Shown piece after piece: positions 15,501-25,702 of a stretch of 59,025 nucleotides of DNA; the stretch's first letter is position 1, and every line of letters begins with the position of its first letter. The position numbers and the translations under genes are program-made. The notes beneath the pieces were generated by a model that was given only the letters and a program-made list of their open reading frames with translations, was not told the DNA's origin and did not search any database. The DNA is from Helicobacter magdeburgensis (GTDB lineage: Bacteria; Campylobacterota; Campylobacteria; Campylobacterales; Helicobacteraceae), in the NCBI RefSeq assembly GCF_000765825.2, contig NZ_JRPE02000012.1, positions 1 through 59,025 on the forward strand. Reading direction: 5' to 3'.

Positions 15501-16880
15501 CTAATTTTGAATCTTCTCACGCAAGAAGCTAAAAGGTGGAAGGGGCAAGGGGAGCTTAAAGGCATTAGTATTGCCACTATGGATAGAATCTAGCTCTTTA
15601 TTATCTTTCAAACAGATTCTATCAAATCGCATATACTGCACGCCATTTTCTACAAATATCTCGCCTAGCTCACTTGTGCCACACACCACATTTTGCCCAA
15701 AAGGTGCGACAATCTCCTTTGCCTCCCCCACTCTTATGGTGTGCTTACACACTGCCCATTCTCCGCTTTCATCAACTTCGGCATTGACTTGATAGCTCCC
15801 TTCACTTATGGCGGTTTGGTGATTTTGAGTGTTAAGCTTTTCATAAGGGCGATGGATAATGTAGCCATCGGTGAATCCGCGATTTTTCAGCGTTTGTAGC
15901 TCGTTTGTATAAAAATTAGAATCTCCCTTGCCACTATAATAGCTATCAATTGCTGCACGATACGCCCTAGCGGTAATCCCAGCATAATAATTTGACTTTG
16001 TCCTGCCCTCAATCTTTAGTGCGTCAATCGCTCCAGAATCTAAAATCTCCTTTATATGTCCGCTTAGATTCAAATCCTTAGAGTTAAAAATATGTGTCCC
16101 TAAGCCATCTTCCTCTTCTAGTCTCATCATCACGCCATTATCGGGATTTTTGACATACAATTCCTTGCCATCAAACTTCACAAGCTCATCATTCTCCATA
16201 TTTCGCACAAAATATTCATAATCAAATCGGCAGTCATTCGCACAGCTCCCGCGGTTTGGCACACGCCCACTCTGCAATGCCGAGATAAGACATCGCCCAG
16301 AAAAGGCAAAGCACATACTGCCGTGTATAAAAATCTCAATCTCTAAATCTGGCAAATGCTTTTTAATCTCCATTGCGTCTTTTAGGCTAATCTCGCGTGC
16401 AGCGACTATGCGTTTGACACCCATTTCATAAAACACTTCCGCATCAAGCACATTCAGCACATTGGCTTGAGTAGATAAATGAATAGGAATTTGCGGAGCA
16501 ACCTTTTTGCTTAATCTCACTACACCCGGTGCCGCTACAATAAACGCATCAGGCTTTAAAGATGCCATTTTAGCAATATGAGATTCTAAAAGTTTGAGTT
16601 GAGAATTAAAAGGAAATCCATTAATTGTAACAAATACCTTTTTACCACGCTCGTGAGCATATGCAACACCTTGTGCGAAATCTTCATAGCTAAATTCCTT
16701 CCCTGCCCTTGTGCGAAGTGAAAAGTGGCTCACCCCTCCATACACCGCGTCCGCCCCATAGGCAAGGGCGATTTTTAGCTTATGCAAATTCCCAGCAGGG
16801 GAGAGAAGTTGGACTTTTTTAGATACCCCGGCAGTAGATTCTGTATTGTTTTTAGATTCTGTATTTTGTTGCATAGTCAT
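15501..16880 (-). CDS. Peptidase U32 family protein (PrtC/TrhP-like)
   Basis: 459 residues. The U32 signature EIFIHGSMCFAFSGRCLIS is present, with the following SCANDCRFDYEY cysteines, and a C-terminal domain (SEGSYQVNAEVDESGEWAV). The N-terminal half (VQLLSPAGNLHKLKIALAYGADAVYGG) is a TIM-barrel start. Members were called collagenases in Helicobacter (PrtC), but many act in tRNA 5-hydroxyuridine synthesis (TrhP/YegQ); the full-length form with conserved cysteines favours the tRNA role. Two ATGs (16880, 16874) are possible starts. cheZ and prfB lie upstream on the same strand. Confidence 0.85.
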   Translation of the reverse strand: MTMQQNTESKNNTESTAGVSKKVQLLSPAGNLHKLKIALAYGADAVYGGVSHFSLRTRAGKEFSYEDFAQGVAYAHERGKKVFVTINGFPFNSQLKLLESHIAKMASLKPDAFIVAAPGVVRLSKKVAPQIPIHLSTQANVLNVLDAEVFYEMGVKRIVAAREISLKDAMEIKKHLPDLEIEIFIHGSMCFAFSGRCLISALQSGRVPNRGSCANDCRFDYEYFVRNMENDELVKFDGKELYVKNPDNGVMMRLEEEDGLGTHIFNSKDLNLSGHIKEILDSGAIDALKIEGRTKSNYYAGITARAYRAAIDSYYSGKGDSNFYTNELQTLKNRGFTDGYIIHRPYEKLNTQNHQTAISEGSYQVNAEVDESGEWAVCKHTIRVGEAKEIVAPFGQNVVCGTSELGEIFVENGVQYMRFDRICLKDNKELDSIHSGNTNAFKLPLPLPPFSFLREKIQN

Positions 16881-16922
16881 ATCTCATTAAAAAATAAAGT
16901 CTAGATTCTTATGTGTGTAAGG

Positions 16923-17597
16923 CTACTTTGCACCAAATGAAGCAATCAACGCCTCAATATCCTCTTCATTTGCCACATCATCTTTATTATCCCCAGCGAT
17001 AAATACCGCCGAGCTCACACGCTTACTATCATCAATCTTGCCCTCAAAGAGCGAGTTCATATATTGTGCCAAGGCTCGCATTACATTGATAACGCGTTCA
17101 ATCTTTTGCCTATGAATATCCTGATACTGCATTAAGTCCATAGCCTGCATTGACGCATCATTAATCTCATCTGAAGCGTTAAGAATCTCCTTGATATTAT
17201 CCTTAACCGACTGCGTAGATTCTAGAGCATTTTGAAAGCTTTGAATATGTGGGAATGCCGCACAAAGTTTAGAGAAAAGCTCTTCTTGTGTTTCAAGGTA
17301 TTTTTTAAGATTTTTTGCCTGTTTTTGAATCTTCCCCGCACCATCGCCCATAATCTCAAGCTGATCAAAAATCTGTGTGCCTTTGACCTCTGTATCTTTT
17401 GTTACCTCATCAAGCTGATGAACGACTTTGTGATCTTCTGTTGGCGGTGGTGGTGGCCACTTCTTATCCGCTTCCACACGAAAATCATTAGGATCAAAAG
17501 TCTCTTTTTTAAACTCCTCTTCTTGCTCTGGAGCTTCATCTACTTGGGCGATATCAGGCTCTCCATTCATTAGAGAATCTAGCTCTTCTTGTGTCAT
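16923..17597 (-). CDS. cheZ: Remote CheZ-type chemotaxis phosphatase
   Basis: 224 residues, mostly helical. The active-site helix is recognisable in the centre: NDASMQAMDLMQYQDIHRQKIERVIN contains the conserved D and Q (DLMQYQDI..Q) of CheZ, which dephosphorylates CheY. The C-terminal EEDIEALIASFGAK is the CheY-tethering peptide. The N-terminus (MTQEELDSLMNGEPD) also resembles the CheY-binding peptide of FliM, followed by an acidic linker and a proline run (WPPPPP). The location next to prfB matches Helicobacter pylori. AAGGA precedes the start. Rated on motifs, as Campylobacterota CheZ is divergent. Confidence 0.85.
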   Translation of the reverse strand: MTQEELDSLMNGEPDIAQVDEAPEQEEEFKKETFDPNDFRVEADKKWPPPPPTEDHKVVHQLDEVTKDTEVKGTQIFDQLEIMGDGAGKIQKQAKNLKKYLETQEELFSKLCAAFPHIQSFQNALESTQSVKDNIKEILNASDEINDASMQAMDLMQYQDIHRQKIERVINVMRALAQYMNSLFEGKIDDSKRVSSAVFIAGDNKDDVANEEDIEALIASFGAK

Positions 17598-17728
17598 TGC
17601 CTATCCTTACTCTTGAAACTTTGACAAAATAAGCTTGGATTATACCCTATTATTTGTAAGATGATTCTAAATTGCTGCAATTTTATTAAACTCACTCGCT
17701 ATATTTAATCCAAACTTTCTAACTTTTT

Positions 17729-18829
17729 TTAATTCCCACTCTCCCCCAAAACAAGCACAGATTCTATCAATTTATCAATATCCCCATCTAGCACACCATC
17801 GGTATCGCTTGTAGCGTAATTGCTCCGCAAGTCCTTTACCTGCTGATATGGGGCTAGGACATAGCTACGGATTTGATGTCCCCAGCCTATCTCGCTTTTT
17901 TCGGCATTTGCCACGCCCTCACTTTGTTTCAACCGCTCTAGCTCATAGAGTTTGCTCTGCAGCATTTTCATAGCCGTTGCCTTATTTTTATGCTGACTGC
18001 GATCATTTTGACACTGCACGACTATGCCTGTTGGAAAGTGCGTTATGCGGATAGCAGATTCTGTCTTATTCACGTGCTGTCCGCCCGCACCACTGGCACG
18101 ATAGGTATCAATGCGAATGTCCTTATCCAAAATCTCTATATCTATGTCTTCACTTAGCTCCGGACTTACCTGCACGCTAGCAAAGCTTGTGTGTCGCTTG
18201 GCATTGGCATCAAAGGGCGAGATTCTAACAAGCCTATGCACGCCATTTTCGCTTTTGGCATAACCATAGGCATTCTCACCTTTGATGATAAACGCCACCC
18301 CCTTAATGCCTGCCTCTTCGCCGTCTTGATAGTCTAGCAGCTCCACCTTAAAGCCTCTCCGCTCACTCCAACGCAAATACATACGATAGAGCATACTTGC
18401 CCAGTCTTGAGACTCCGTCCCACCGGCTCCGGGCTGAATGGTAATAATGGCATTTGATGAGTCAAACTCCCCACTTAGCATAACCTCAATTTCTACCTTT
18501 TGTATGTGGCTCTGCAAGGATTCTACATTTTCAAACAACAGCTCCAAAGTGCTAGAATCCCCCTCGCTCTCTGTTATCTCAAATAGCTCTTTTGCGTCAT
18601 CTAGCTCGGCTTTCATCTCCGTATAAGTGCTTAAAATCCGCTCACATTTTCGCTTTTCCTTTGTGATTTCCCCCGCCTTTTTTGCGTCATTCCAAAACTC
18701 TTGGTGCGATTCTAATGCGTTAATCTCATCTAATCGCTTTTGCAGGGAATCTGGGTTTAGAATCTTTGCGATATTTTGCGCCTTATTTTGCAGAGTTTTT
18801 AACAACTCGCCATATTCATAAGAATCCAT
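17729..18829 (-). CDS. prfB: Peptide chain release factor 2
   Basis: 366 residues. The SPF stop-codon-recognition tripeptide is in [18 protein letters not shown], and the catalytic GGQ in [18 protein letters not shown]. The frame is unbroken from the ATG, so the programmed +1 frameshift found near codon 25 of many prfB genes is absent. It recognises UGA and UAA and releases the peptide from the ribosome. Start ATG with AAAGGC upstream. Likely the first gene of a prfB-cheZ-U32 run, with a 131-base gap before cheZ. Confidence 0.95.
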   Translation of the reverse strand: MDSYEYGELLKTLQNKAQNIAKILNPDSLQKRLDEINALESHQEFWNDAKKAGEITKEKRKCERILSTYTEMKAELDDAKELFEITESEGDSSTLELLFENVESLQSHIQKVEIEVMLSGEFDSSNAIITIQPGAGGTESQDWASMLYRMYLRWSERRGFKVELLDYQDGEEAGIKGVAFIIKGENAYGYAKSENGVHRLVRISPFDANAKRHTSFASVQVSPELSEDIDIEILDKDIRIDTYRASGAGGQHVNKTESAIRITHFPTGIVVQCQNDRSQHKNKATAMKMLQSKLYELERLKQSEGVANAEKSEIGWGHQIRSYVLAPYQQVKDLRSNYATSDTDGVLDGDIDKLIESVLVLGESGN

Positions 18830-18914
18830 TATGTGCCTTTCATTTTATGCCTTAGGGTAGCGTTTTTAAGCCAAAATTGTAACACAAAATCAAAAAAATA
18901 ATGAAAATCACCCC

Positions 18915-18947
18915 TTGACTCTACAAAAAAAAAAAAAACGCTATGAT
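18915..18947 (+). promoter_or_regulatory. Promoter with an A14 tract in the spacer, before the outer-membrane protein gene
   Basis: TTGACT (18915-18920) and TATGAT (18942-18947) are good -35 and -10 boxes but lie 21 bases apart. The spacer holds 14 As (18925-18938). Ten As would bring the spacing to the usual 17. Length change of this tract would alter promoter strength, as known for homopolymers in Helicobacter outer-membrane gene promoters. A second role, as an UP-like or bent element, is possible. Confidence 0.65.
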
Positions 18948-18983
18948 AGGGATTTAAAAATTCTTAATGTAAAGGACAAAATA

Positions 18984-19562
18984 ATGAAAGCAAAACTTTT
19001 AAAAGCTCCTTTGTTGGCAGCTTTGTTGTGTGGGCTACCACTTGTAGCTATGGATAAAACGGCTAAAGTGCCAAAGGATAAGTTTTTTGTGGGCGGCGGA
19101 CTATCATTAGGCGGTTTAGGATACAGTCTTGGTGGCTTAACGGCTCACGCAGGATATATTCACTATTTTCCAAAAGATACATTCATTGAAGACAAGTTAC
19201 GACAGGGTATTCGAGCATATGGCTCTGTGAGTTATGGCTATGGTAGCAATACTAGCCTTTATAGCAAATGGATCTATCACTATATCCCTGTCATCGTCGG
19301 TGCGGATTATTTGCTTGATTTAAATCCCGGAGAAAAATTCGTATGGGGGCTTTTTGCCGGGGCAGGTGTGGGCTTTGTCTCTCTAACGACAAATTATGAT
19401 TGGAGTGGAACTTTTCCATACAAAACAAACTCTAGCGATTTTGGCATAGCCTACTCTGTCCGAGCAGGTGGAAGTTTAACAATTGAAAACAAACATCGCC
19501 TTGATTTGACATTGGGTTATGGTTACTCATACTTGAATTTATACTATTCACTCTTATTCTAA
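18984..19562 (+). CDS. Small outer-membrane beta-barrel protein
   Basis: 192 residues. Signal peptide MKAKLLKAPLLAALLCGLPL, cleavage near VAM-DKT. Alternating hydrophobic strands follow with many Gly and Tyr (FFVGGGLSLGGLGYSLGGL, YGSVSYGYGS and GYGYSYLNLYYSLLF). The last residue is Phe, the assembly signal of outer-membrane barrels. The length suits an eight-stranded barrel. It resembles Helicobacter outer-membrane protein families, but I cannot assign a subfamily. Start ATG with AAAGGA seven bases upstream; the frame extends back without a stop to a TTG inside the promoter, which is not a credible start. Expression is probably tuned by the A14 tract. Confidence 0.75.
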   Translation: MKAKLLKAPLLAALLCGLPLVAMDKTAKVPKDKFFVGGGLSLGGLGYSLGGLTAHAGYIHYFPKDTFIEDKLRQGIRAYGSVSYGYGSNTSLYSKWIYHYIPVIVGADYLLDLNPGEKFVWGLFAGAGVGFVSLTTNYDWSGTFPYKTNSSDFGIAYSVRAGGSLTIENKHRLDLTLGYGYSYLNLYYSLLF

Positions 19563-19568
19563 AAACTC

Positions 19569-19599
19569 CTTATAGAATCTTTTTACAAGATTCTATAAG
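19569..19599. terminator. Hairpin between outer-membrane gene and dcuC, built from the TAGAATCT word
   Basis: Perfect 12-bp stem CTTATAGAATCT - TTTTACA - AGATTCTATAAG, 6 bases after the outer-membrane gene stop. On the minus strand it is followed by GGAGTTTTT, so it may also end dcuC. It contains the octamer TAGAATCT and its complement. Confidence 0.65.
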
Positions 19600-19653
19600 C
19601 TCCACTCTCTCACTCCCTTAGCACACAGCACAATAGATTCTAGAATCCAAAGC

Positions 19654-21024
19654 CTAGAGCGTAAAGCTCCACGCTACGACAATATTTATCACCATACCTA
19701 AAAGCAAAAGTGGCAAGGTGCGTTTGATAATCGCCAAAGGCTCTAGCTTGGCAAATCCAGCTAGGGCTAAAATGCCACCAGCAATGGGCGAAGCAGCCCT
19801 ACCAAGACACGAAGCTATCTCAAGGGGTAAAACCAAGATAATAGGCTTGATACCAAGCTTTGGAGCGAGATTTGCCGCGATGTTTCCAATAGCACTAAAT
19901 GCCGCTATCCCACTTCCCATAATGATTGTAATCCCAAAGACAAGGAAACTTAACACAATAATGCAAAGTAGCACAGCGACATTCCCCATACTTGCTAAAT
20001 ACCCCACTATGACTTCAAGCCCACCTAGAGCTTTTATCCCTTCAGCAAACACACTTGCAGCGATGATGATACTCACCACAGAGACAAAAATCTCCGCCAT
20101 TGCCTTTAGCACCACGATAATATCTTCACTCACTCTTTTGCCGTCCCTATGGCGGATAAACTCAATCAAAAAGCAAAAAGAGATGGCAATAAAATTTGCA
20201 CTCACCACATCAAGCTTGATTCCAGCAAAATATGTCCCAAACAGCAGCACAATAGGCAGCCACGGCAATAAAATATAAAAAAACGGGCATTGTGGATTGG
20301 TAATTTCTGCAACCTCCACATTTTCAGCCTCTAATTTTGCCCTATCTCTTTTATCCACATACGCATAATACAGCGGTATCACAAGAGCGATAATAACAAC
20401 ATACGCCACAACACTCCATAACTGATAGTTCAAAAATAATCCCACAACATTATCAGGCTCCCCCACCATTTTTGCCATATTGATTGAGTTGCCATCTTTT
20501 GGACCATAATCAAGTGTAATGAGTGAAAGCACAGAAACCGCTGTAATGGGGCGGATACCAAGAGAGATAAGCACAGGATAAATGCTTGCTAACAGCAACA
20601 AAATAAGCCCAGCATAGCTTGAAATGACAATCTTTAGCATCATACCTACCACAAAAGTCCCACTTAGGATAAGGTATTTATTTTTGATTTTACCTAACGG
20701 GGCGTTTGCGACAAAGGCGAGTTTTGAAGAGGCATTAATATGCTTCATATATGCGGCAAACCCAGCCACAGACATAATAATCAATCCAACTTCTGAGAGT
20801 GTCTTTGCAAAAGTGACTGATAGGAATTTATACACATCTAAAAAAACACCTTGTGAAGAGGTATTTTTAGGCAGTGGCACTTCCGCACCATAGAGAAAAA
20901 ACGCCCCACACAACACAACTATGCCAGAGAAAAGCAAAACAAAAATAGGATTGTATGCCTTTAGCACATAATATCCCGTGCCAATCACCACTAAGAGTGT
21001 CAAAACTATTGATAACACGCTCAT
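19654..21024 (-). CDS. C4-dicarboxylate transporter, DcuC family
   Basis: 456 residues with eleven to twelve membrane helices. Family marks include LITLDYGPKDGNSINMAK, IIMGSGIAAFSAIGNIAANLAP and CLGRAASPIAGGILALAGFAKL. DcuC-type carriers exchange or export C4-dicarboxylates such as succinate, fumarate and aspartate. It lies downstream of a periplasmic asparaginase gene on the same strand, which suggests uptake of the aspartate made outside, possibly in exchange for succinate. Start ATG with AAAGGAG upstream. dcuC is the usual symbol, but DcuD-like relatives cannot be excluded. Confidence 0.85.
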   Translation of the reverse strand: MSVLSIVLTLLVVIGTGYYVLKAYNPIFVLLFSGIVVLCGAFFLYGAEVPLPKNTSSQGVFLDVYKFLSVTFAKTLSEVGLIIMSVAGFAAYMKHINASSKLAFVANAPLGKIKNKYLILSGTFVVGMMLKIVISSYAGLILLLLASIYPVLISLGIRPITAVSVLSLITLDYGPKDGNSINMAKMVGEPDNVVGLFLNYQLWSVVAYVVIIALVIPLYYAYVDKRDRAKLEAENVEVAEITNPQCPFFYILLPWLPIVLLFGTYFAGIKLDVVSANFIAISFCFLIEFIRHRDGKRVSEDIIVVLKAMAEIFVSVVSIIIAASVFAEGIKALGGLEVIVGYLASMGNVAVLLCIIVLSFLVFGITIIMGSGIAAFSAIGNIAANLAPKLGIKPIILVLPLEIASCLGRAASPIAGGILALAGFAKLEPLAIIKRTLPLLLLGMVINIVVAWSFTL

Positions 21025-21112
21025 CGCCGCTCCTTTGTTGAATTACGCCTACCGCCCTTTTAGAATCTAGCATAAAATTTACAAAAAAACCCAAACAAAA
21101 CATTTTTTAGCT

Positions 21113-22249
21113 CTAATAAGATTCAAAAATCTTAGCAATACGCTCATTATTATCTGTTTTGCTTAAAGCCAACATCAGCAACACTCGTGCCTTTTGTGGA
21201 TTGAGATCATAGCTACTGATAAACCCAAGCTTAGAATCCGCCTCATTTGCGATGACCAAGCCACTATTCACCCTTGAGCTTTGCACCACCACTAAGCCAT
21301 TTTGTATAAGCTTTTTAAGCATATCTTTGTGATTTTTATGGATACTCCCTGCTCCGCTTCCTGCAATAACAAGCCCTTTTGTGCCGTGGTTAAACAACGC
21401 TTGAGCCGCCACTTGGGAGTTATCATTAGCATAGGAATAGAGAATATCAACTTTTGGCAAAGAATCTAGCTTATCTACATCAAACTCACTTTGCAAGGTA
21501 TGAGGCTTAGCTGGGATTGTATAGAAAAATGCCTTGCCATCAAGGATATAGCCCATATCACCGGCATTTGGTGAAGCGAAGGCATTGACATTAAGCGTGT
21601 GAGTTTTACTCACATATCTCGCACTCTGAATCCTATCATTCATTACCACCATAACGCCTTTGCCTTTAGATTCTGGGCTTGCTGCAAGAGAGATAGCATT
21701 ATAGAGATTTTTAGGACCATCGGCACTAAGAGCCGTGCTTGGACGCATAGCCCCCACAAACACAATGGGCTTATCACTTTTTGCCACTAAATGCAAGAAA
21801 AACGCACTCTCTTCCATTGTGTCTGTGCCGTGCGTTATCACCACACCATCAACTTGAGAGCTTTTAAGCAAGGCATTCACGCGTTTAGCAAGTTTAAGCC
21901 ATATCTCATCGCTCATATCCGCACTATCAATATTGGCAATTTGCTCACTTTCTAAGTTTGCGATACTAGCAAGCTCTGGCACAGATTGCAGCAAAGATTC
22001 TATACTTAGCACTCCTGCTTGGTAGCCTGTTGTTTGCAATGAAGAATCAACCGCTCCGGCAATTGTCCCACCTGTGGCGAGAATAACAACATTTGGCTTT
22101 GCTGTATTATGTCGTGTATTATGCGAATCTTGCAAAGTTTGCTCCTTTTGCTCTTTTTGTTGCTTCTCTTTAGAATCAGAGCAGCCCAAAGTCGCCACAA
22201 GCATAGCACAAATAGTAAGTTTCCATAAAGTTTTTGTTACATAGCCCAT
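21113..22249 (-). CDS. ansB: Type II L-asparaginase, lipoprotein-type signal
   Basis: 378 residues. Both active-site regions are present: VVILATGGTIAGAVDSS (first catalytic Thr in TGGTIAG) and GVVITHGTDTMEESAFFL (Thr-Asp-Lys relay region); GAMRPSTALSADGPKNLYNA follows. The N-terminus has a hydrophobic segment ending in VATLGC (cysteine 23), a lipobox, so the enzyme is probably anchored in the periplasm and not free as in E. coli AnsB. A Lys/Gln/Glu-rich linker follows. It makes aspartate and ammonia from asparagine, useful for nitrogen supply and acid resistance. AGGAGG before the ATG. dcuC follows 88 bases downstream. Confidence 0.92.
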   Translation of the reverse strand: MGYVTKTLWKLTICAMLVATLGCSDSKEKQQKEQKEQTLQDSHNTRHNTAKPNVVILATGGTIAGAVDSSLQTTGYQAGVLSIESLLQSVPELASIANLESEQIANIDSADMSDEIWLKLAKRVNALLKSSQVDGVVITHGTDTMEESAFFLHLVAKSDKPIVFVGAMRPSTALSADGPKNLYNAISLAASPESKGKGVMVVMNDRIQSARYVSKTHTLNVNAFASPNAGDMGYILDGKAFFYTIPAKPHTLQSEFDVDKLDSLPKVDILYSYANDNSQVAAQALFNHGTKGLVIAGSGAGSIHKNHKDMLKKLIQNGLVVVQSSRVNSGLVIANEADSKLGFISSYDLNPQKARVLLMLALSKTDNNERIAKIFESY

Positions 22250-22334
22250 ACCAACCTCCTACGCTAAAACAAGATTCTATTGTAGGAGATTTAGTATTGT
22301 ATGTCAAGGGAGATTTTGAAGGATTTTTGAGAAT

Positions 22335-24212
22335 TTATTCCACTTCCGCATCAATGACATCATCATCTTTTTTCTTTGAATCCCCACCTGCTTGAGCATT
22401 GCCTTGCTCCTTAGCATAGGCAGCTTGAGCGAGCTGATGACTTGCTTCTGTGAGATTTTTAATCTTTGTTTCAATCTCCTCTTTTGAAGCATTTTCATTC
22501 TTAAGCGTTGTTTCTAGCTCACTTAACGCAGATTCTATCTTAGCCACTTCAGCAGAATCTATCTTGTCTTTAAACTCTTCAAGGCTCTTTTTTGTTTGAT
22601 ACACTAGAGAATCCGCATTATTACGCAATTCAATAATTGCTTTTTTCTTCGTATCCTCTTCTTTGTGTAATTCTGCTTCTTTGACCATTTTTTCAATTTC
22701 AGCATCTGAAAGCCCGCTTGAACCGCTAATCTTAATCTCTTGAGATTTTCCTGTGGCTTTATCCTTTGCTGAAACGGTTAAGATTCCATTTGCATCAATA
22801 TCAAATGTTACTTCAATTTGTGGCACACCACGAGGAGCTGCCGGAATACCGCTTAAATCAAAGCGCCCAAGCGATTTATTATCACGCGCTAATTCCCTTT
22901 CTCCTTGCAGTACATTAATGCTCACTGCAGGTTGATTGTCTTCGTAGGTAGAGAATACTTGCGTTTTCTTTGTAGGGATAGTTACACCGCGTTCAACGAC
23001 TTTGGTTGAAATACCACCAGCAGTTTCAATACCTAAACTCAAAGGTGTAACATCAAGGAGGAGCACATCTTTGACATCGCCTTTTAAAACACCACCTTGG
23101 ATTGCCGCACCCACAGCCACAACCTCATCAGGATTCACAGACTTATTCAAATCCTTGCCGATAAAGGCTTTCACGCGTTCTTGCACTTTTGGAATCCGCG
23201 TAGAACCGCCCACCATTACCACTTCGCTTATATCACTTTGTGAAATTCCCGCATCTTTAATCACAAATTCAATTTTTTTAATCGTATCCTCAATTAAATC
23301 ATCAATCAAACTCTCAAACTTCGCACGAGTGATTTTTTTCACCAAGTGCTTTGGACCGCTCGCATCAGCAGTGATAAAGGGTAAGTTAATCTCTGTTTCT
23401 TGTGCGCTACTTAGCTCTTTTTTGGCATTTTCTGCCGCGTCTTTGAGCCGCTGCAATGCCATTACATCATTTTTTAAATCAATCCCTTCATCGCTTTTAA
23501 ACTCTTCAGCCGCCCAGTCAATGATTCTATTATCAAAATCATCACCGCCCAAAAACGCATCTCCGCCGGTAGCAAGGACCTCCACGACATTATCACCAGT
23601 CTCAAGCACGGTAACATCAAATGTCCCACCGCCCAAGTCATAAACCATAATCTTTTCTGCTTCTTTTTTATCTAGCCCATAGGCAAGTGCCGCTGAAGTA
23701 GGTTCATTGATGATTCTAAGCACATTTAATCCCGCAATTGTCCCGGCTTCTTTGGTTGCCTTGCGTTGAGAATCGTTAAAATACGCTGGGACGGTAATAA
23801 CTGCTTCTGTTACACTCTCTCCCAAGTAACTTTCCGCATCTTCTTTGAGCTTCATTAGAATCTTGGCTGAAATCTCTTGGGGTGTGTAGATCTTATCAGC
23901 AATCTCTACCGCACACGCACCATTTCTATCTACAATATTATAAGGCAGTCTTTTCTCTGCCTCTTTTGCCTTGTCTTCATTAAACATAAGCCCCATAATG
24001 CGCTTGATAGAATAAATCGTTTTTTTAGGATTGGTAACAGCTTGTCTCTTAGCCGGCTCACCGACTAGAATCTCGCCTTTGTCCGTGAAAGCCACGATTG
24101 AAGGCGTGGTGTTTTTACCCTCTTTGTTAGCAATGATTTTTGCTTCATTGCCTTCATATACCGCCATTGCGGAGTTTGTTGTTCCTAAATCTATTCCTAT
24201 TACTTTTGCCAT
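22335..24212 (-). CDS. dnaK: Hsp70 chaperone DnaK
   Basis: 625 residues. [14 protein letters not shown] at the start, [44 protein letters not shown] and the linker region [16 protein letters not shown] are all present. The C-terminal tail ends [10 protein letters not shown], the usual acidic end. It folds proteins with GrpE and DnaJ (dnaJ is not in this window). Last gene of the hrcA-grpE-dnaK operon, 14 bases after grpE. AAGGAG before the ATG. No clear terminator follows. Confidence 0.98.
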   Translation of the reverse strand: MAKVIGIDLGTTNSAMAVYEGNEAKIIANKEGKNTTPSIVAFTDKGEILVGEPAKRQAVTNPKKTIYSIKRIMGLMFNEDKAKEAEKRLPYNIVDRNGACAVEIADKIYTPQEISAKILMKLKEDAESYLGESVTEAVITVPAYFNDSQRKATKEAGTIAGLNVLRIINEPTSAALAYGLDKKEAEKIMVYDLGGGTFDVTVLETGDNVVEVLATGGDAFLGGDDFDNRIIDWAAEEFKSDEGIDLKNDVMALQRLKDAAENAKKELSSAQETEINLPFITADASGPKHLVKKITRAKFESLIDDLIEDTIKKIEFVIKDAGISQSDISEVVMVGGSTRIPKVQERVKAFIGKDLNKSVNPDEVVAVGAAIQGGVLKGDVKDVLLLDVTPLSLGIETAGGISTKVVERGVTIPTKKTQVFSTYEDNQPAVSINVLQGERELARDNKSLGRFDLSGIPAAPRGVPQIEVTFDIDANGILTVSAKDKATGKSQEIKISGSSGLSDAEIEKMVKEAELHKEEDTKKKAIIELRNNADSLVYQTKKSLEEFKDKIDSAEVAKIESALSELETTLKNENASKEEIETKIKNLTEASHQLAQAAYAKEQGNAQAGGDSKKKDDDVIDAEVE

Positions 24213-24226
24213 TGTGTTCTCCTTTT

Positions 24227-24793
24227 TTAGTTATTTTTTACTACACTCACCATCGCTGGTCGTAGCACTCTTTGTTTATATACAAACCCTTTTTGTAGCG
24301 TTTGGAGAATTTCTCCATCAGCTTTTTCTTGACTTGGCACTTGCATTAAGCATTCGTGCAAATTAGGGTCAAACTCCCCATCTGTGGCAATCAACTCAAC
24401 GCCGTGCTTATTTAGCACCTTAATAAAACTTTCAAGTGTAAGCTCTAGCCCTTCAGCAATGGCTGAAGCTTGTGGATTTTGCCGTGCAGATTCTAAGGCT
24501 TTTTCAAGCGTATCAAGCACAGGAAGCAAATCGCTCATCACACGCTCATTTGCGTATTCCAAGCTTTGATTCTTATCTCGCTCTAAACGCTTTTTTGTAT
24601 TCTCAAAATCTGCAAAAGCCCTTACATATTGATCTTTTAGCTCTGCGTATTTGCCTTCCCAATTTTCATTCTGCTCATCTTGAATCTCGGTGCCGTCTGT
24701 ATCTTGGGCTTGATTTTGTGAATCTGCAGATTCTAGATTCTCATCTGTATCCTGCAAATCCTCAAAATCTTGACTTTGTTTGTTTTCTTCCAT
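24227..24793 (-). CDS. grpE: Nucleotide exchange factor GrpE
   Basis: 188 residues. An acidic N-terminus ([15 protein letters not shown]) is followed by a long coiled coil ([23 protein letters not shown]) and the beta-wing end (GKFDP-like [16 protein letters not shown], then [19 protein letters not shown]). It releases ADP from DnaK. The frame is open 11 codons further upstream, but AAAGGAG sits eight bases before the ATG at 24793. Between hrcA (17 bases) and dnaK (14 bases) on one strand. Confidence 0.95.
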   Translation of the reverse strand: MEENKQSQDFEDLQDTDENLESADSQNQAQDTDGTEIQDEQNENWEGKYAELKDQYVRAFADFENTKKRLERDKNQSLEYANERVMSDLLPVLDTLEKALESARQNPQASAIAEGLELTLESFIKVLNKHGVELIATDGEFDPNLHECLMQVPSQEKADGEILQTLQKGFVYKQRVLRPAMVSVVKNN

Positions 24794-24810
24794 ATAAACC
24801 ACTCCTTTTT

Positions 24811-25611
24811 TTAAGATTGAATACACGAATAAAATTGTGTAAAGTCTCTATCTAACGCCCCAATGCAGAGCATTCTTGCTTTTTTATCCATTCCTTTTTT
24901 ATCAAGGTGGGACTTTAGCCTTATCTCTTGCATAATGGCTAAATATCCGCTAGGCAACACCTCCTCGCAATACATACCATTCTCTAGCGTATCAAACATA
25001 TCTCCGCTGATAATATGATGGAATCTGCCATCATCGTCCTTGCAAACTTCTGCCAATGCACCAACGCCAAAAAACTGCAAGTTGCGACTCTGCACACATT
25101 GCAACGCATCAAGCAAACCTGTCGCACGAACTTGATAGGCAATCTTTCTCATATCTATTACATCTAGCCCCTTTAACTCGCCTAAGAATCTTTCCAAAGC
25201 ACTGCTAAAAGGCAGAGTGATACCGATATGCTCAAAATCAAGCAAAAGCTTATTATCTATATGAGACACAGATACAAGCTTATTGCTTTGCTCTACGCTT
25301 AAAACACAAAATATATCACAAGCCAAACACGCCTTTTGAATACATTCCATAGAATCCGCTTCTATGGTGGATCTTGCATCAATATGCCTATACCAATACG
25401 CCTTTAACGCACTGAGTGTAGGGATACGCCCTCCACTGATATGCGGCTGAAACAATAGTCCCTCATCGCTCAATGCCTTAAAATAATTGCGTATAGTTGC
25501 AGATGAGATTTTTGTATTCATTAAGGTTTTGAGCGACTCAGAGCCAATAGGTTCTTTATGCTGCAAATACTCAACGATAACACGGCAAAGCAGTAAATCT
25601 TTTTTACTCAT
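24811..25611 (-). CDS. hrcA: Heat-shock repressor HrcA
   Basis: 266 residues. An N-terminal winged helix ([31 protein letters not shown]) is the HrcA DNA-binding signature; GAF-like and dimerisation parts follow. Homologues in firmicutes are longer, but short forms are normal in Campylobacterota. It represses class I heat-shock operons; Helicobacter pylori HrcA works together with HspR. ATG at 25611 is chosen over the GTG directly before it, because of AGAGGA spacing. An inverted repeat at 25703-25725 lies at the predicted transcription start. Confidence 0.9.
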   Translation of the reverse strand: MSKKDLLLCRVIVEYLQHKEPIGSESLKTLMNTKISSATIRNYFKALSDEGLLFQPHISGGRIPTLSALKAYWYRHIDARSTIEADSMECIQKACLACDIFCVLSVEQSNKLVSVSHIDNKLLLDFEHIGITLPFSSALERFLGELKGLDVIDMRKIAYQVRATGLLDALQCVQSRNLQFFGVGALAEVCKDDDGRFHHIISGDMFDTLENGMYCEEVLPSGYLAIMQEIRLKSHLDKKGMDKKARMLCIGALDRDFTQFYSCIQS

Positions 25612-25702
25612 CACTTCCTCTCATTCTGTTTATAGACATACCTTGCAATTTGCTTTGTAATTTGTTTAAAAACTCGCAATATCTTGTATTGTTTGCTAAG
25701 TT

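Noticed and set aside
17729-18829. Programmed frameshift in prfB
   Set aside because: The reading frame is continuous from the ATG; no in-frame stop near codon 25.
18915-18983. TTG start for the outer-membrane protein, giving 23 extra Lys-rich residues
   Set aside because: These codons are the promoter and A tract; the ATG at 18984 starts a proper signal peptide after AAAGGA.
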